Of a stretch of DNA of 64,000 nucleotides, positions 46,354-55,485 are shown piece by piece. The DNA lies in assembly GCF_900108485.1 (NCBI RefSeq), contig NZ_FNXF01000006.1, positions 124,001 through 188,000 of the forward strand, read 5' to 3'. Made by a program: the position numbers and the translations under genes. The notes under the pieces were generated by a model that ran no database searches, was not told the DNA's origin, and was given only the letters and a program-made list of their open reading frames with translations. Source of the DNA: Rheinheimera pacifica (GTDB lineage Bacteria; Pseudomonadota; Gammaproteobacteria; Enterobacterales; Alteromonadaceae). Numbering within the stretch: position 1 is the stretch's first letter; every line of letters starts with the position of its first letter.

Positions 46354-46379
46354 AAAAAGCTGCTTCGGCAGCTTTTTTT
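46354..46379 (+). terminator. Intrinsic terminator after the DUF3466 gene
   Basis: AAAAAGCTGC and GCAGCTTTTTTT surround a TTCG loop, a classic stable tetraloop hairpin with a T-run, starting eight bases after the stop. The following 235 bases up to rmf are AT-rich leader sequence in which I cannot place a promoter with confidence. Confidence 0.9.
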
Positions 46380-46614
46380 ATGTCGGTGGGGTTGTTGCAG
46401 CTTTATAGTTATAAAAGCTAGCTGCTTAGTGTAATTCGATATAAATAAATCTGTCATCAAATCTTAAACAACTTCAGCTTGTTAGTCCTTGTCAAGCTTT
46501 TAATCTGTCCATTTCAGATTGAACCTTTTATCGCTGTCGACTATCAATTAAAGGGTAATCGCAAACTCATTTGTGATTATTTTTATCAAATAAAAAGTTG
46601 AGGAAGACTGCCGT

Positions 46615-46797
46615 ATGAAAAGACAAAAACGTGATCGTCTGGAACGTGCTCATGCTCAAGGTTATCGTGCCGGTGTAACCGGACGGTCAAAAGAAATTTG
46701 CCCTTATCAAGGTTTAGATACGCGCTCACAATGGTTAGGAGGCTGGCGCGAAGCCATCGAAGATCGCAATGTTGGGCTGTTTAATAAAGGTCAGTAA
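46615..46797 (+). CDS. rmf: Ribosome modulation factor
   Basis: 60-residue basic protein that joins 70S ribosomes into inactive 100S dimers in stationary phase. The sequence follows the RMF pattern throughout: KRQKRDRLERAHAQGYRAG, GRSKEICPYQ, RSQWLGGWREAIEDR. It has its own long upstream region (46380-46614), consistent with growth-phase control, and the ribosome site AGGA ten bases before the ATG. It converges on fabA with a shared terminator. Confidence 0.97.
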   Translation: MKRQKRDRLERAHAQGYRAGVTGRSKEICPYQGLDTRSQWLGGWREAIEDRNVGLFNKGQ

Positions 46798-46821
46798 TTT
46801 TTCCCGATAAGCCCAGGCATT

Positions 46822-46856
46822 AAAAAAGCCCCGTCAGGATAACTTGCGGGGCTTTT
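46822..46856. terminator. Bidirectional intrinsic terminator between rmf and fabA
   Basis: AAAAAAGCCCCG and CGGGGCTTTT form a hairpin with A-run and T-run on the two sides, so it can stop transcripts from both rmf and the convergent fabA. Confidence 0.88.
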
Positions 46857-46876
46857 AGCATTAAGCATGATGTATA

Positions 46877-47389
46877 TTAAAAACTGGATGTATCCTGAAA
46901 CAAACCGACTTTAAGATCGGTTGCTGCATAAATGTCACGGCCATCAACACTTACCACACCGTCGCCAATGCCCATATAGAGTTTGCGTTTGATTACACGC
47001 TTCATATTAATGGTGTAAGTCACTTTTTTGGCTGTAGGCAGCACCTGGCCGGTAAATTTTACTTCACCTACGCCCAGGGCACGGCCTTTTCCCGGGCCGC
47101 CACACCAGCCTAAGAAGAAGCCGACAAGTTGCCACATGGCATCAAGCCCCAGGCAACCTGGCATTACCGGATCGCCTTTAAAGTGACAGGCAAAAAACCA
47201 CAGGTCTGGTGTAATATCCAACTCAGCAATGATCTGGCCTTTACCATACAGGCCACCTTCTTCTGAAATGTGGATAATACGGTCCATCATCAGCATATTG
47301 TCAGAGGGTAGCTGGCTATTGCCTTCACCAAACAGCTCGCCGTTGCCACAGGCGATCAAATCTTCTTTTGTAAAGCTATTCTTAGTCAT
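46877..47389 (-). CDS. fabA: 3-hydroxydecanoyl-ACP dehydratase/isomerase
   Basis: 170 residues. Dehydrates 3-hydroxyacyl-ACP and isomerises trans-2- to cis-3-decenoyl-ACP, the branch point of anaerobic unsaturated fatty acid synthesis. The catalytic His69 and Asp83 lie in [20 protein letters not shown]; the [13 protein letters not shown] segment is also typical. Length and all motifs are standard. A FabR-like palindrome sits upstream of the start at 47425-47442. Confidence 0.97.
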   Translation of the reverse strand: MTKNSFTKEDLIACGNGELFGEGNSQLPSDNMLMMDRIIHISEEGGLYGKGQIIAELDITPDLWFFACHFKGDPVMPGCLGLDAMWQLVGFFLGWCGGPGKGRALGVGEVKFTGQVLPTAKKVTYTINMKRVIKRKLYMGIGDGVVSVDGRDIYAATDLKVGLFQDTSSF

Positions 47390-47424
47390 GTATGTTTAAT
47401 CCGTTGAAAATACCGGGCCACTTT

Positions 47425-47442
47425 AGCGAACACTTGTACGCC
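47425..47442. promoter_or_regulatory. Candidate FabR operator upstream of fabA
   Basis: Read on the minus strand, GGCGTACAAGTGTTCGCT forms an imperfect palindrome (GCGTACA-AG-TGTTCGC, one mismatch per half) 36 bases before the fabA start. It resembles the FabR sites I remember from enterobacterial fabA and fabB promoters. Confidence 0.5.
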
Positions 47443-47534
47443 AAACAAGTCCGATTTGTATTAAGTCTTAATTTTACGCATCAAGCAGTTAACTGCCTGA
47501 GTGTATGACAGTGTTATTGCCAAAGAGTGACATC

Positions 47535-47792
47535 ATGACAAATTCGAGTGGAAAAGCGCTGACCAATGCAGAAAAACAACTGCGGTATCGTGAACGGCAA
47601 AAGCAATCCGGTAAAAAAGAGCTACGCGGGTATCTCACTCCGGAGGCCTTAAGTTGCTATCAGGAAATTCAGCAAAAAACCGAGTGGAGCGACAGTGTCT
47701 TACTCAGCAACGCTATACGGTTGATGTATGCGGCGCATAAATGCGGCCAGGTAGGTATTTTAAACAGCTGGCTCACCGAGCATAAGCGTTAA
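47535..47792 (+). CDS. Small basic protein, possible ribbon-helix-helix type
   Basis: 85 residues, not firmly recognised. A basic N-terminal stretch (AEKQLRYRERQKQSGKKE) leads to one predicted strand (LRGYLTP) and two helices (EALSCYQEIQQKT, SDSVLLSNAIRLMYAAHK), the layout of small ribbon-helix-helix DNA-binding proteins. ATG 47535 is preferred; an upstream in-frame ATG at 47505 adds ten residues. It stands alone on the + strand between fabA (divergent) and the pterin-fold gene. No toxin partner is visible next to it. Confidence 0.6.
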   Translation: MTNSSGKALTNAEKQLRYRERQKQSGKKELRGYLTPEALSCYQEIQQKTEWSDSVLLSNAIRLMYAAHKCGQVGILNSWLTEHKR

Positions 47793-47870
47793 AATACCCG
47801 GCCTGAGGTGTTGCTGCATTGCGTTCAGCGGTATAATGCCGGCAATCCAGTTAGTAATTGAGAGCCACTG

Positions 47871-48728
47871 ATGATTTTGTTTGTAAGGGATCTGACCGTT
47901 ATTGATTTTTCTTACCTGTGTCAAAAGCGTGGCATGTTGGGCGAGAGTTATATTGTTGATGTAGAGCTGCATGGCGGCCTGGACCAGACCTCTATGGTGC
48001 TGGATTTTGGCAAGGTTAAAAAAGTTATTAAGCATGCTATTGATCAGCTGATTGATCATAAGCTGGCTGTGCCAGAATTATCGGCTGCCGTAAAACTGCG
48101 AAATGCCAAAGGGCTGCAGCAACTGAGCTTTGAAAGTAACCGTGGCCATATTCAGATGGCAGCGCCGGCCGAGGCTATTGTTGCCATTAAGGCTGATGCC
48201 ATAAACCTGCAAACCGTAACTGAGTTCTTACAGCACAGTATTAAGCCACTGTTACCGGCAAATATTGATAAACTAATATTTACCTTGCGAGCAGAAACTG
48301 TCAGTGGCTTTTTCTATCATTACAGCCATGGTTTAAAGAAGCACGATGGCAATTGCCAGCGTATTGCCCATGGGCATCGCTCAACCATTCAGATATATGC
48401 TGACGGTATGTTAACACCGCGGCTGAATAAATACTGGTGCGAGCGCTGGCAGGATATTTATCTTGGGTCTGCGGAAGACTTATGTAATGCAGATGTTTTA
48501 CAGCATCTTACTGCCGGTGCGGATGACTATAGTTTCTGTTATCAGGCTGCGCAAGGTTGGTTTGAGCTGACCATACCCAAAGCCCATTGTGAAATTGTAC
48601 CCTGTGATACTACTGTAGAATGTCTGGCAGAGTATATCGCAGCAGAATTAAAGCAACTGGATAACACCAGGCAATATAAGGTCGTAGCTTATGAAGGTGT
48701 GGGTAAAGGCGCTATCGCTGTTAGCTAG
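47871..48728 (+). CDS. Tandem 6-pyruvoyl-tetrahydropterin synthase-fold protein (QueD/PTPS-like)
   Basis: 285 residues, twice the usual length. The first T-fold domain has MVLDFGKVKKVIKHAIDQLI then DHKL, a standard PTPS stretch, but where the zinc HGH motif should be it reads RGMLGESY, so its metal site is lost. The second domain keeps FFYHYSHGLKKH and CQRIAHGHRSTIQIY, supplying the likely zinc ligands and catalytic Cys. One active and one degenerate repeat are therefore fused. Activity in queuosine or pterin synthesis is possible but not shown. The next gene begins 38 bases inside its end. Confidence 0.78.
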   Translation: MILFVRDLTVIDFSYLCQKRGMLGESYIVDVELHGGLDQTSMVLDFGKVKKVIKHAIDQLIDHKLAVPELSAAVKLRNAKGLQQLSFESNRGHIQMAAPAEAIVAIKADAINLQTVTEFLQHSIKPLLPANIDKLIFTLRAETVSGFFYHYSHGLKKHDGNCQRIAHGHRSTIQIYADGMLTPRLNKYWCERWQDIYLGSAEDLCNADVLQHLTAGADDYSFCYQAAQGWFELTIPKAHCEIVPCDTTVECLAEYIAAELKQLDNTRQYKVVAYEGVGKGAIAVS

Positions 48729-49503
48729 TGTCAGCTTTGCATTGTTCGCTCAGCCCGCTATAGAGCTGGAAGGGCAGTTAACTCAGGGCAGTTTGCTGCG
48801 TGGTAAGGCTGCGGTAGGGAGTAAAGTATTTTTTAATGACATTGAACTGCCACTAAGCAGCGATGGTCGTTTTGTGTTTGGTATTGGCCGGGATGCACCT
48901 CTTAAGCATCAGCTTACCGTGCAGCTCAATGGCGAAAAGTATATCAAGCCGTTAACCTTTACTGCGCGCCAGTATGATATTCAGCATGTTAACGGTGTGG
49001 CACAAAAGTACGTTACACCACCTGCAGAGGTAACCGAACGGATCCGCCGTGACAACCAGCAGGTGCGTGCCGTACGTGAAACGGTATCCGGCCTGCCGTT
49101 TATCTTTGATACTCCTATAATGCCGGCCAAAGGCCGCATTTCCGGTGTTTATGGCAGCCAGCGTGTATTTAACGGTGAGCCGCGAAATCCGCATTACGGC
49201 CTTGATGTTGCAGCACCTGTTGGTGCGCCTGTTGTCGCGCCGTTAAGTGGTAAAGTATTGTTAGCTGCAGACTTATACTATTCAGGCTTAACACTGATCA
49301 TTGATCATGGTTTTGGCATCAGTTCTACCTTTATGCATTTAAGCCGCTTTGACGTTGCAGTTGGCGATAATATTGAGCAAGGGCAAAAAATTGCTGAAGT
49401 AGGGGCGACCGGGAGAGTAACCGGCCCGCACCTGGATTGGCGGATTAACTGGCAGCAGGAACGGCTGGACCCTGCGCTGCTGCCAGGTTTGAAGTTACCT
49501 TAA
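48691..49503 (+). CDS. M23-family (LytM-type) zinc peptidase, exported
   Basis: 270 residues with signal peptide (SLLASVSFALFAQPA). The C-terminal peptidase domain has the first zinc ligands in HYGLDVAAPVGAPV and the H-x-H of GPHLDWRINW, with STFMHLSRFDV between; all metal ligands appear present, so it may be an active murein endopeptidase. It overlaps the pterin-fold gene by 38 bases. Its stop codon overlaps that of the convergent M61 gene in the four bases TTAA. Confidence 0.9.
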   Translation: MKVWVKALSLLASVSFALFAQPAIELEGQLTQGSLLRGKAAVGSKVFFNDIELPLSSDGRFVFGIGRDAPLKHQLTVQLNGEKYIKPLTFTARQYDIQHVNGVAQKYVTPPAEVTERIRRDNQQVRAVRETVSGLPFIFDTPIMPAKGRISGVYGSQRVFNGEPRNPHYGLDVAAPVGAPVVAPLSGKVLLAADLYYSGLTLIIDHGFGISSTFMHLSRFDVAVGDNIEQGQKIAEVGATGRVTGPHLDWRINWQQERLDPALLPGLKLP

Positions 49504-51278
49504 CCAGGCAGCGCTTGCTGCAGCCAACTATCGCACTGCGCTTGCTCAGCCACAGTAAGCACCGCAACCTGTTGTTGCGCGGCATTTAACGTCAGTTGGC
49601 TTTGCAGTAAACGATCTTTCCGATAAAAATGCAGAGTTAACGTGCTGCCCTCAGGGTAACGCTTTAACAGCTGTGGCAAGCTGGTAGGGCTGATTTTACG
49701 GTTATCCAGGGCTAGCAGCTGATCTCCGCTCATTAAACCGGCCTGATGCGCGCTGCCGCCATGGTAAACCTGGGTTAATTGCAACAGGCCATTTAGCGGT
49801 TTAGTTTGGGCGCCAATAAAGGGTAAATTTTCAACACTGGCTTCACCTCCGAAATCATCACCATGTTGCATCGGCCGTATTGTTAACGTCAGGCCAAGTG
49901 TCGGCAATAATTCTGCAAGGGGCAGTGCTGCAGCTTGTGTCAGCCATTTATCACTTTCTGTGGCAAGTTCAGCAAAGCCAAGCTCTGTCAAAACTTTGTG
50001 CAGCGCATTATCTGGCGTACCTGACACCAGATAGCGTTGCCATAACTGGCGCACAACGTCATCCAGTGAGCTATTGCAGCTGCGCAGACTGGCATCCAGA
50101 CATAAAGCCAGTAAGGCCCCTTTGGCATAATAACTGACTACGGCATTTACTGCGTTCTCATCTTGCTTATAAAACTTGGTCCAGGCAGTAAAGCTGCTGT
50201 CTATAAGGCTTTGCTGGCTGTCGCTTGGGTTACGTGTAACTCTTGAAATGGCTTTTTCCAGCGTTTTAATATAGGTTTTGCTGTCAATTAAGCCGGCACG
50301 TACTAACGCTAAATCATCATAATAAGAGGTAAACCCTTCATATAGCCAAAGTTGGCGGGTGTATTGCTCTGCTGTTAGCTGATACTGCTGAAAAACAGCA
50401 GGTTTTAAGCGCTTAACCCACCAGGTATGAAAGTATTCATGGCTGCAAAGTGCCAGCAGGTTCTGGTAGTTTTCATCTACCTGGGGTTGTTCCGGTGCTG
50501 GCAAATCAAAACGGCTGCACAGTAGTAAAGTAGAGTTCAGATGTTCCAAGCCACCGTAACCATCTTCTGTTACCCACAGCAAAAACCAGTAGCTGGTTAA
50601 ATCTGCCGGCAAACTGCCAAATACGTTAACCTGCTGCTGGCAAATCCGGGTTAAATCGGCGGTAAAGCGGCCAAGGTTGGTCAGGTTATCACCGGTAACG
50701 ACCAGATAATGGCTGATCCCCTCAATGACAAACTCGGTAAGGGTAAATTTACCCAGCAGAATGGGGCTGTCGATAAGCACCTGATAATTAGCCGCGCTAT
50801 ATTCACCAAAACCAAGAAAATCTGTGCCCTGGCTCCGGCTTAAACCGGTAGCTACCTGCCAGTCCTCAATAACGCGTGACTGGGGTTTACTGATATTAAC
50901 CCGATGCGGCAAGGCTTCCAGCGTATTGACGCTTAAACACAGGCTGGCCGGGTTTAACACCGCTACTTCATCATCAATGTAAGCGGCCCGGACGGATAAA
51001 TCGTAAGCATAGAGCTGATAACTAACCGTCACTGGGCTGTCGTTACACTGTAATTGCCAGCGCTGTTTATCCAGTTGTCGCAGCTGTAGTACGCCGGATT
51101 TATCGCGGGCTGTTATTGCGACAATATTGCGGGCAAAATCACGAATCATATAGCTGCCGGGGATCCAGGCAGGAAGCATCAGTTCATGTACCGGTGAGCT
51201 GGGAGTAAAACTGAGCGTTACAGATATCAGATGCGCGCTGACATCGGTTATATCAAGCTGGTACTTCACAGATTTCAT
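49500..51278 (-). CDS. M61-family glycyl-aminopeptidase-like protein with PDZ domain
   Basis: 592 residues, no clear signal peptide. The N-terminal beta domain has LMLPAWIPGSYMIRDFARNI, typical of M61. The catalytic centre is HEYFHTWWVKRLKP with the downstream Glu in LWLYEGFTSYYDDLAL, a full HExxH-plus-E zinc site. A PDZ domain follows (about 490-560: LTQVYHGGSAHQAGLMSGDQL). The family removes N-terminal glycine or alanine from peptides in the few cases studied. Confidence 0.92.
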   Translation of the reverse strand: MKSVKYQLDITDVSAHLISVTLSFTPSSPVHELMLPAWIPGSYMIRDFARNIVAITARDKSGVLQLRQLDKQRWQLQCNDSPVTVSYQLYAYDLSVRAAYIDDEVAVLNPASLCLSVNTLEALPHRVNISKPQSRVIEDWQVATGLSRSQGTDFLGFGEYSAANYQVLIDSPILLGKFTLTEFVIEGISHYLVVTGDNLTNLGRFTADLTRICQQQVNVFGSLPADLTSYWFLLWVTEDGYGGLEHLNSTLLLCSRFDLPAPEQPQVDENYQNLLALCSHEYFHTWWVKRLKPAVFQQYQLTAEQYTRQLWLYEGFTSYYDDLALVRAGLIDSKTYIKTLEKAISRVTRNPSDSQQSLIDSSFTAWTKFYKQDENAVNAVVSYYAKGALLALCLDASLRSCNSSLDDVVRQLWQRYLVSGTPDNALHKVLTELGFAELATESDKWLTQAAALPLAELLPTLGLTLTIRPMQHGDDFGGEASVENLPFIGAQTKPLNGLLQLTQVYHGGSAHQAGLMSGDQLLALDNRKISPTSLPQLLKRYPEGSTLTLHFYRKDRLLQSQLTLNAAQQQVAVLTVAEQAQCDSWLQQALPG

Positions 51279-51379
51279 AGTATTACTCTTTTTGTAGGTA
51301 AAAGGTTTACCCTTTGCCTACAGCGTTGTGGCGTATTAAGCTGACTATTATGCCGCTAAAACCGAATAAGGAAAATGAC

Positions 51380-51730
51380 ATGGCAACAGAAACGGTATTC
51401 AGTAAAATTATTCGCCGCGAGGCACAAGCCGATATTTTGTATCAGGACGAGCTGGTTACCGCATTTCGCGATATCCGCCCGCGTGCACCGGTGCATATTT
51501 TATTAGTACCTAACCAGCTTATTCCAACCGTTAATGATGTTGAACCAAAGCATGAAGCTGCGCTTGGCCGGCTGTTTACCGTAGCACGTAAACTGGCTGC
51601 AGAGCATGGTATTGCTGACAAAGGCTACCGGCTGATTATGAACTGTAACGCCCATGGCGGGCAGGAGGTTTATCATATTCATTTGCACCTGGTTGGCGGC
51701 AGGGCACTTGGCCCAATGTTAAGCCGGTAG
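51380..51730 (+). CDS. hinT: HIT-family nucleotide hydrolase (HinT-like)
   Basis: 116 residues from ATG 51380, which has AAGGA upstream; an in-frame ATG at 51314 would add an unlikely basic extension. HinT proteins hydrolyse AMP-lysine and other purine phosphoramidates. Seen: [31 protein letters not shown], and the histidine triad in [11 protein letters not shown]. Full length for the family. Confidence 0.93.
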   Translation: MATETVFSKIIRREAQADILYQDELVTAFRDIRPRAPVHILLVPNQLIPTVNDVEPKHEAALGRLFTVARKLAAEHGIADKGYRLIMNCNAHGGQEVYHIHLHLVGGRALGPMLSR

Positions 51731-51777
51731 CTAAAGCAGTAAGCGGGCAGCCGGATACGTATTTGTGTGCGATACTG

Positions 51778-51805
51778 TTGCAATTGGGTGTGGCTCTTAT
51801 AGAAT
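51778..51805 (+). promoter_or_regulatory. Promoter of the acyl-CoA thioesterase gene
   Basis: The -35 TTGCAA (51778-51783) and the -10 TAGAAT (51800-51805) are 16 bases apart, 35 bases upstream of the ATG. Confidence 0.5.
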
Positions 51806-51840
51806 CGCCGCGTCTTTCACTGCTATAACTGAGTATTGCT

Positions 51841-52239
51841 ATGAGTAACGAAGCGTTAATTGCCAAACGGATGGAACATGCGGTAACAAGGGTCACTAAA
51901 ACAGTATTTCCCGGCCGGACTAATCACCATAACACCTTATTTGGCGGCGAAGCGCTGGCCTGGATGGATGAAGCGGCTTTTATTGCGGCCACACGCTTTT
52001 GTCGCAAACCTCTGGTTACTGTCAGCTCAGACCGGGTAGATTTTAAAGAGTCTATTCCGGCCGGCACTATTATTGAACTGGTTGCCCGGGTTGAGCACAT
52101 TGGCCGTACCAGTATTCGTGTACATGTCGATATTTTTGTGGAGCATATGTATAACGATGATCAGCATAAAGCGATTTCCGGCAACTTTACTTTTGTTGCT
52201 TTAGGGCCGGATCGCAAACCCACACCGGTGCTGGGCTGA
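51841..52239 (+). CDS. Acyl-CoA thioesterase, hotdog fold (YciA-like)
   Basis: 132 residues. Hydrolyses acyl-CoA to free acid and CoA. Seen: NHHNTLFGGEALAWMDEAA, the hotdog helix with the catalytic Asp region; then VTVSSDRVDFKESIPAGTII, the central strand-turn motif of the YciA/ACOT family. Stand-alone gene with its own promoter. Chain-length preference cannot be predicted. Confidence 0.9.
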   Translation: MSNEALIAKRMEHAVTRVTKTVFPGRTNHHNTLFGGEALAWMDEAAFIAATRFCRKPLVTVSSDRVDFKESIPAGTIIELVARVEHIGRTSIRVHVDIFVEHMYNDDQHKAISGNFTFVALGPDRKPTPVLG

Positions 52240-52372
52240 ATCGCCAGGTTGCCTGGCTAAATGGCTAATATAATGCGATTAATACATATGCAAACACGGC
52301 CAGTGAACGGGGATTTTGGCTACCATTTAGTTATAATCGGGCTATTACCTTCTTGGCCTGCGGGTTATTGTT

Positions 52373-53455
52373 TTGTATAAGTTATTTGAAGATCGTACCC
52401 GCCAGTTCTGGATACTGCATACATTAGGCTGGCTGGGTTTTGCCATCGTCAATTATCTCGGCTCTCTGATCCAGGAAACGCGCGATGCTTACCTGATTAT
52501 CGTTGCGCTGGACTCTTATATTGGCTGGTTAATTACCATACCTCTGCGCTACGCTTATCAACGCGCCTGGTTCTGGACGCCCTGGAAAATGATCATAACC
52601 GTATTGCTGCTGGCATTTTTTGTTGCCGCAATATGGACTACGGTGCGTAACTTTAACTATTGGGAAATATATCGCCACGGCGCGCGGCCAGACGACTGGC
52701 TAAAGTATATCCGTGATACACCGGTGGCGTTTTATGTCATGTTAAGCTGGAGTGGTTTGTATTTCGGTATTAAGTACTATCAAACATTACAGCAAGAGAA
52801 ACAAAAGTCACTGACAGCAACCAACAAAGCGCATGAAGCACAGCTGAAAATGCTGCGTTATCAGCTTAATCCGCATTTTTTGTTTAATACCCTCAATGCT
52901 ATCTCAACACTGGTGTTAATTAATGAAGCCGATACTGCCAATAAAATGGTGACCAGGCTTAGTGACTTTTTGCGCTATTCATTGTACAAAGATCCTATTA
53001 ACAAGGTACCGCTGGAGCAAGAGGTATATGCCGCTCGTTTGTATCTTGAGATTGAAAAGGTGCGCTTCTCCGAGCGTTTGTCTGTTATATTCGATCTTGA
53101 GCCAGGGACAGAGAAAGCGCTGGTACCCAGTTTAATTTTGCAGCCGCTAATTGAAAATGCTATTAAGTATGCGGTAGCCAGCCAAATTAATGGCGGTGAA
53201 ATAGCCATTACGGCGAAAAAGTTTGGCCATGATTTATTGCTGGAAGTAGCTGATAACGGGCCGGGTATGACCATTACCAATGGTTTGCCCAAAAGCAGTG
53301 ACAGTGGGGTTGGTCTGGTGAACACCAAAGAGCGTTTATCTGCACTGTACGACAATAACTTTGCTCTGGTTTTAACGCATAATCAGCCACAGGGCTTAAA
53401 AGTAAATATCAGAATTCCATTACAACTAGAAAAAACGGAACAGGAACATGCTTAA
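52373..53455 (+). CDS. Sensor histidine kinase, LytS/AlgZ type
   Basis: 360 residues with four N-terminal membrane segments (about 15-130), then a His_kinase domain with the phospho-acceptor His168 in QLNPHFLFNTLNAIS, and an ATPase domain with LIENAIKYAV and ADNGPGM. The frame opens with TTG at 52373; no ATG precedes the first membrane segment, so a TTG start seems real, implying low translation. It overlaps its response regulator by eight bases. Signal not known. Confidence 0.9.
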   Translation: MYKLFEDRTRQFWILHTLGWLGFAIVNYLGSLIQETRDAYLIIVALDSYIGWLITIPLRYAYQRAWFWTPWKMIITVLLLAFFVAAIWTTVRNFNYWEIYRHGARPDDWLKYIRDTPVAFYVMLSWSGLYFGIKYYQTLQQEKQKSLTATNKAHEAQLKMLRYQLNPHFLFNTLNAISTLVLINEADTANKMVTRLSDFLRYSLYKDPINKVPLEQEVYAARLYLEIEKVRFSERLSVIFDLEPGTEKALVPSLILQPLIENAIKYAVASQINGGEIAITAKKFGHDLLLEVADNGPGMTITNGLPKSSDSGVGLVNTKERLSALYDNNFALVLTHNQPQGLKVNIRIPLQLEKTEQEHA

Positions 53456-54266
53456 GGTAATAGTAGTTGATGATGAACCTTTAGCCCGCAAGGGAATGAT
53501 GGTGCGGTTACGGGAGTTTCCTGAGCTGGAAGTTATCGCCGAATGTACCAATGGCCAGCAAGCCATTGACAGTATCAGTCAGCTAACGCCGGATCTGGTT
53601 TTTCTGGACGTTGAAATGCCAGGCATGGACGGTTTTGCAGTGCTGAAGCAATTACAGGCGCAAAATGCGGTTTTACCTTACATTGTTTTTGTTACAGCGT
53701 ATGACCACTATGCTTACAGCGCTTTTGAAGTCAGTGCGCTGGACTATGTGTTAAAGCCGGTTGAACCTGAGCGTTTAAAACAGGCAGTAGAAAAGGTCCT
53801 GAAAATATATCAGGCACAGGACACGCAAAGACATAAAGGTCAGTTGGCAGAGGCTGTAGCAAAACTTACCGGAGACGACACCGGTAATATCCTGCAACGG
53901 CTGGATAATGCTCAGCCGGTGGTAAATGACCGTTTCCCGGATGCGATCAGCATTAAAGACAGCGGCGAAATTACCCGGGTGCCGGTAGCTGCCATTGAGT
54001 GGGTTGACGCTGCCGGCGACTACATGTGTATTCATACCCGTGACGGGCAAACGCATATTTTACGCCGTACCATGAAAGAGCTTGAGCAGGAACTGGATCC
54101 CAAGTTGTTTGTACGGGTACATCGCTCTGCTATCGTAAACGTGCACACCATTGCCAAATTACAGATGCTGGCCAATGGTGAGCATCAGTTAATGTTAACC
54201 AACGGCCAGGCCGTTAAAGTAAGCCGTAGCTATAAAGACCGGGTAAAACAGGTTTTTAATCAGTAG
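53448..54266 (+). CDS. LytTR-family response regulator
   Basis: 272 residues. The receiver domain has acidic Asp8-Asp9, phospho-acceptor Asp54 in LVFLDVEMPGMDGF, and the conserved Lys of DYVLKPVEPERL. The C-terminal LytTR DNA-binding domain (about 165-270) includes IEWVDAAGDYMCIHT and LFVRVHRSAIVNVHTI. It forms a two-gene unit with the kinase. The targets are not visible here. Confidence 0.93.
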   Translation: MLKVIVVDDEPLARKGMMVRLREFPELEVIAECTNGQQAIDSISQLTPDLVFLDVEMPGMDGFAVLKQLQAQNAVLPYIVFVTAYDHYAYSAFEVSALDYVLKPVEPERLKQAVEKVLKIYQAQDTQRHKGQLAEAVAKLTGDDTGNILQRLDNAQPVVNDRFPDAISIKDSGEITRVPVAAIEWVDAAGDYMCIHTRDGQTHILRRTMKELEQELDPKLFVRVHRSAIVNVHTIAKLQMLANGEHQLMLTNGQAVKVSRSYKDRVKQVFNQ

Positions 54267-54286
54267 TACGTTGTTATCTGGCATGC

Positions 54287-55276
54287 TTAATCGCTGGCAA
54301 TAGTTTGTTGCCAGCGCACCAGATAAGGGTCTATCTGCTTTTTCTTCGCACCGGTTTGAGCCATAGGGTATAACACCGCCTGTTGGTTTATTTCACCTGC
54401 CATCATTAAATTAGCCCCCAACACCAGTTGCTCTATGGCATAAGCTCCCAGTTTAGTTGCCAGAATTCTGTCTGCCCCCACAGGTGAGCCTCCGCGCTGG
54501 ATATGGCCAAGAATACAAGCCCGGCATTCAATGCCCAAAGCAGTGCTAAGCGCTTCTGCCAGTGCGGTGGTGCCGCCTGGGTAACTGTTTTCTGCAACAA
54601 CAATAATATAACTGCTTTTGCCACGTAGTAGTTGTGCGCGCTGCACCGGCGCTATCAGCGTTTTTAAATCTTCAGGTTGCAGGGCGCCGAACTCCGGGCA
54701 AATTATCTGTTCAGCTCCCCCGGCGATACCCGCAGACAAGGTAATATAGCCAGAGTGTCGGCCCATCAGCTCAACCAAAAATATCCGCTCAAATGCATCG
54801 GCGGTATCGCGGATTTTATCTATTGCATCTAGTGCAGTATCTATAGCGGTAGCAAAACCAATGGTGTAATCGGTGCCATCTACATCATTATCAATCGTGC
54901 CAGGCACGCCGATGATTTGGCCATGATAATGCTCCGCTATGGCTAATGCGCCACGAAAACTGCCATCACCACCGATAACCACCAGCGCATCCAGTTGCAA
55001 ACGTTGTAATGCCTCTGCGGCTTGTTTTGCACCTTCCGGGGTATGTAATGCTTTGCAGCGGGCGCTTTTTAAGATGGTACCGCCATGCTGAATAATATTC
55101 TGTACATGCTGCGGCAGCAGTGTTTGGTAATCATCGTCAAGTAAACCATTAAATCCATGACGAAAACCAATAATATCGATATTGTATGCCGCGCCGGTGA
55201 GAACAATAGCGCGGATTGCAGCATTCATCCCCGGCGCATCGCCACCGGAGGTTAATACACCAACACGTTTAATCAT
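54287..55276 (-). CDS. pfkA: ATP-dependent 6-phosphofructokinase
   Basis: 329 residues. Phosphorylates fructose-6-phosphate in glycolysis. Seen: GVLTSGGDAPGMNAAIRAIV, VIGGDGSFRGA, and GVPGTIDNDVDGTDYTIGF. The Gly before TIDND and the Gly in GGDGS mark the ATP-using type; pyrophosphate-dependent enzymes have Lys and Asp at those places. MGRHSGYI and HIQRGGSPVGADR are also standard. It ends 20 bases from the convergent response-regulator gene. Confidence 0.95.
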   Translation of the reverse strand: MIKRVGVLTSGGDAPGMNAAIRAIVLTGAAYNIDIIGFRHGFNGLLDDDYQTLLPQHVQNIIQHGGTILKSARCKALHTPEGAKQAAEALQRLQLDALVVIGGDGSFRGALAIAEHYHGQIIGVPGTIDNDVDGTDYTIGFATAIDTALDAIDKIRDTADAFERIFLVELMGRHSGYITLSAGIAGGAEQIICPEFGALQPEDLKTLIAPVQRAQLLRGKSSYIIVVAENSYPGGTTALAEALSTALGIECRACILGHIQRGGSPVGADRILATKLGAYAIEQLVLGANLMMAGEINQQAVLYPMAQTGAKKKQIDPYLVRWQQTIASD

Positions 55277-55485
55277 CGTTTATCTCTGTTTGCAGCTAAC
55301 ATGTTGCTCAGTATAGGGTGTTAAAGTCCGGACCGTGTTTGATATAGCGCAATAGTTAGTGTGTTAGTCGATATAACAGTACCAGGCTAAAGACAGCAAC
55401 AGGTAAAATAAGCGAAAATAGCGCCTCTCTGCGCAGATATACTCTGCAACGCCTGCCACTTTGTTTATTACATTGGATCTGCATC

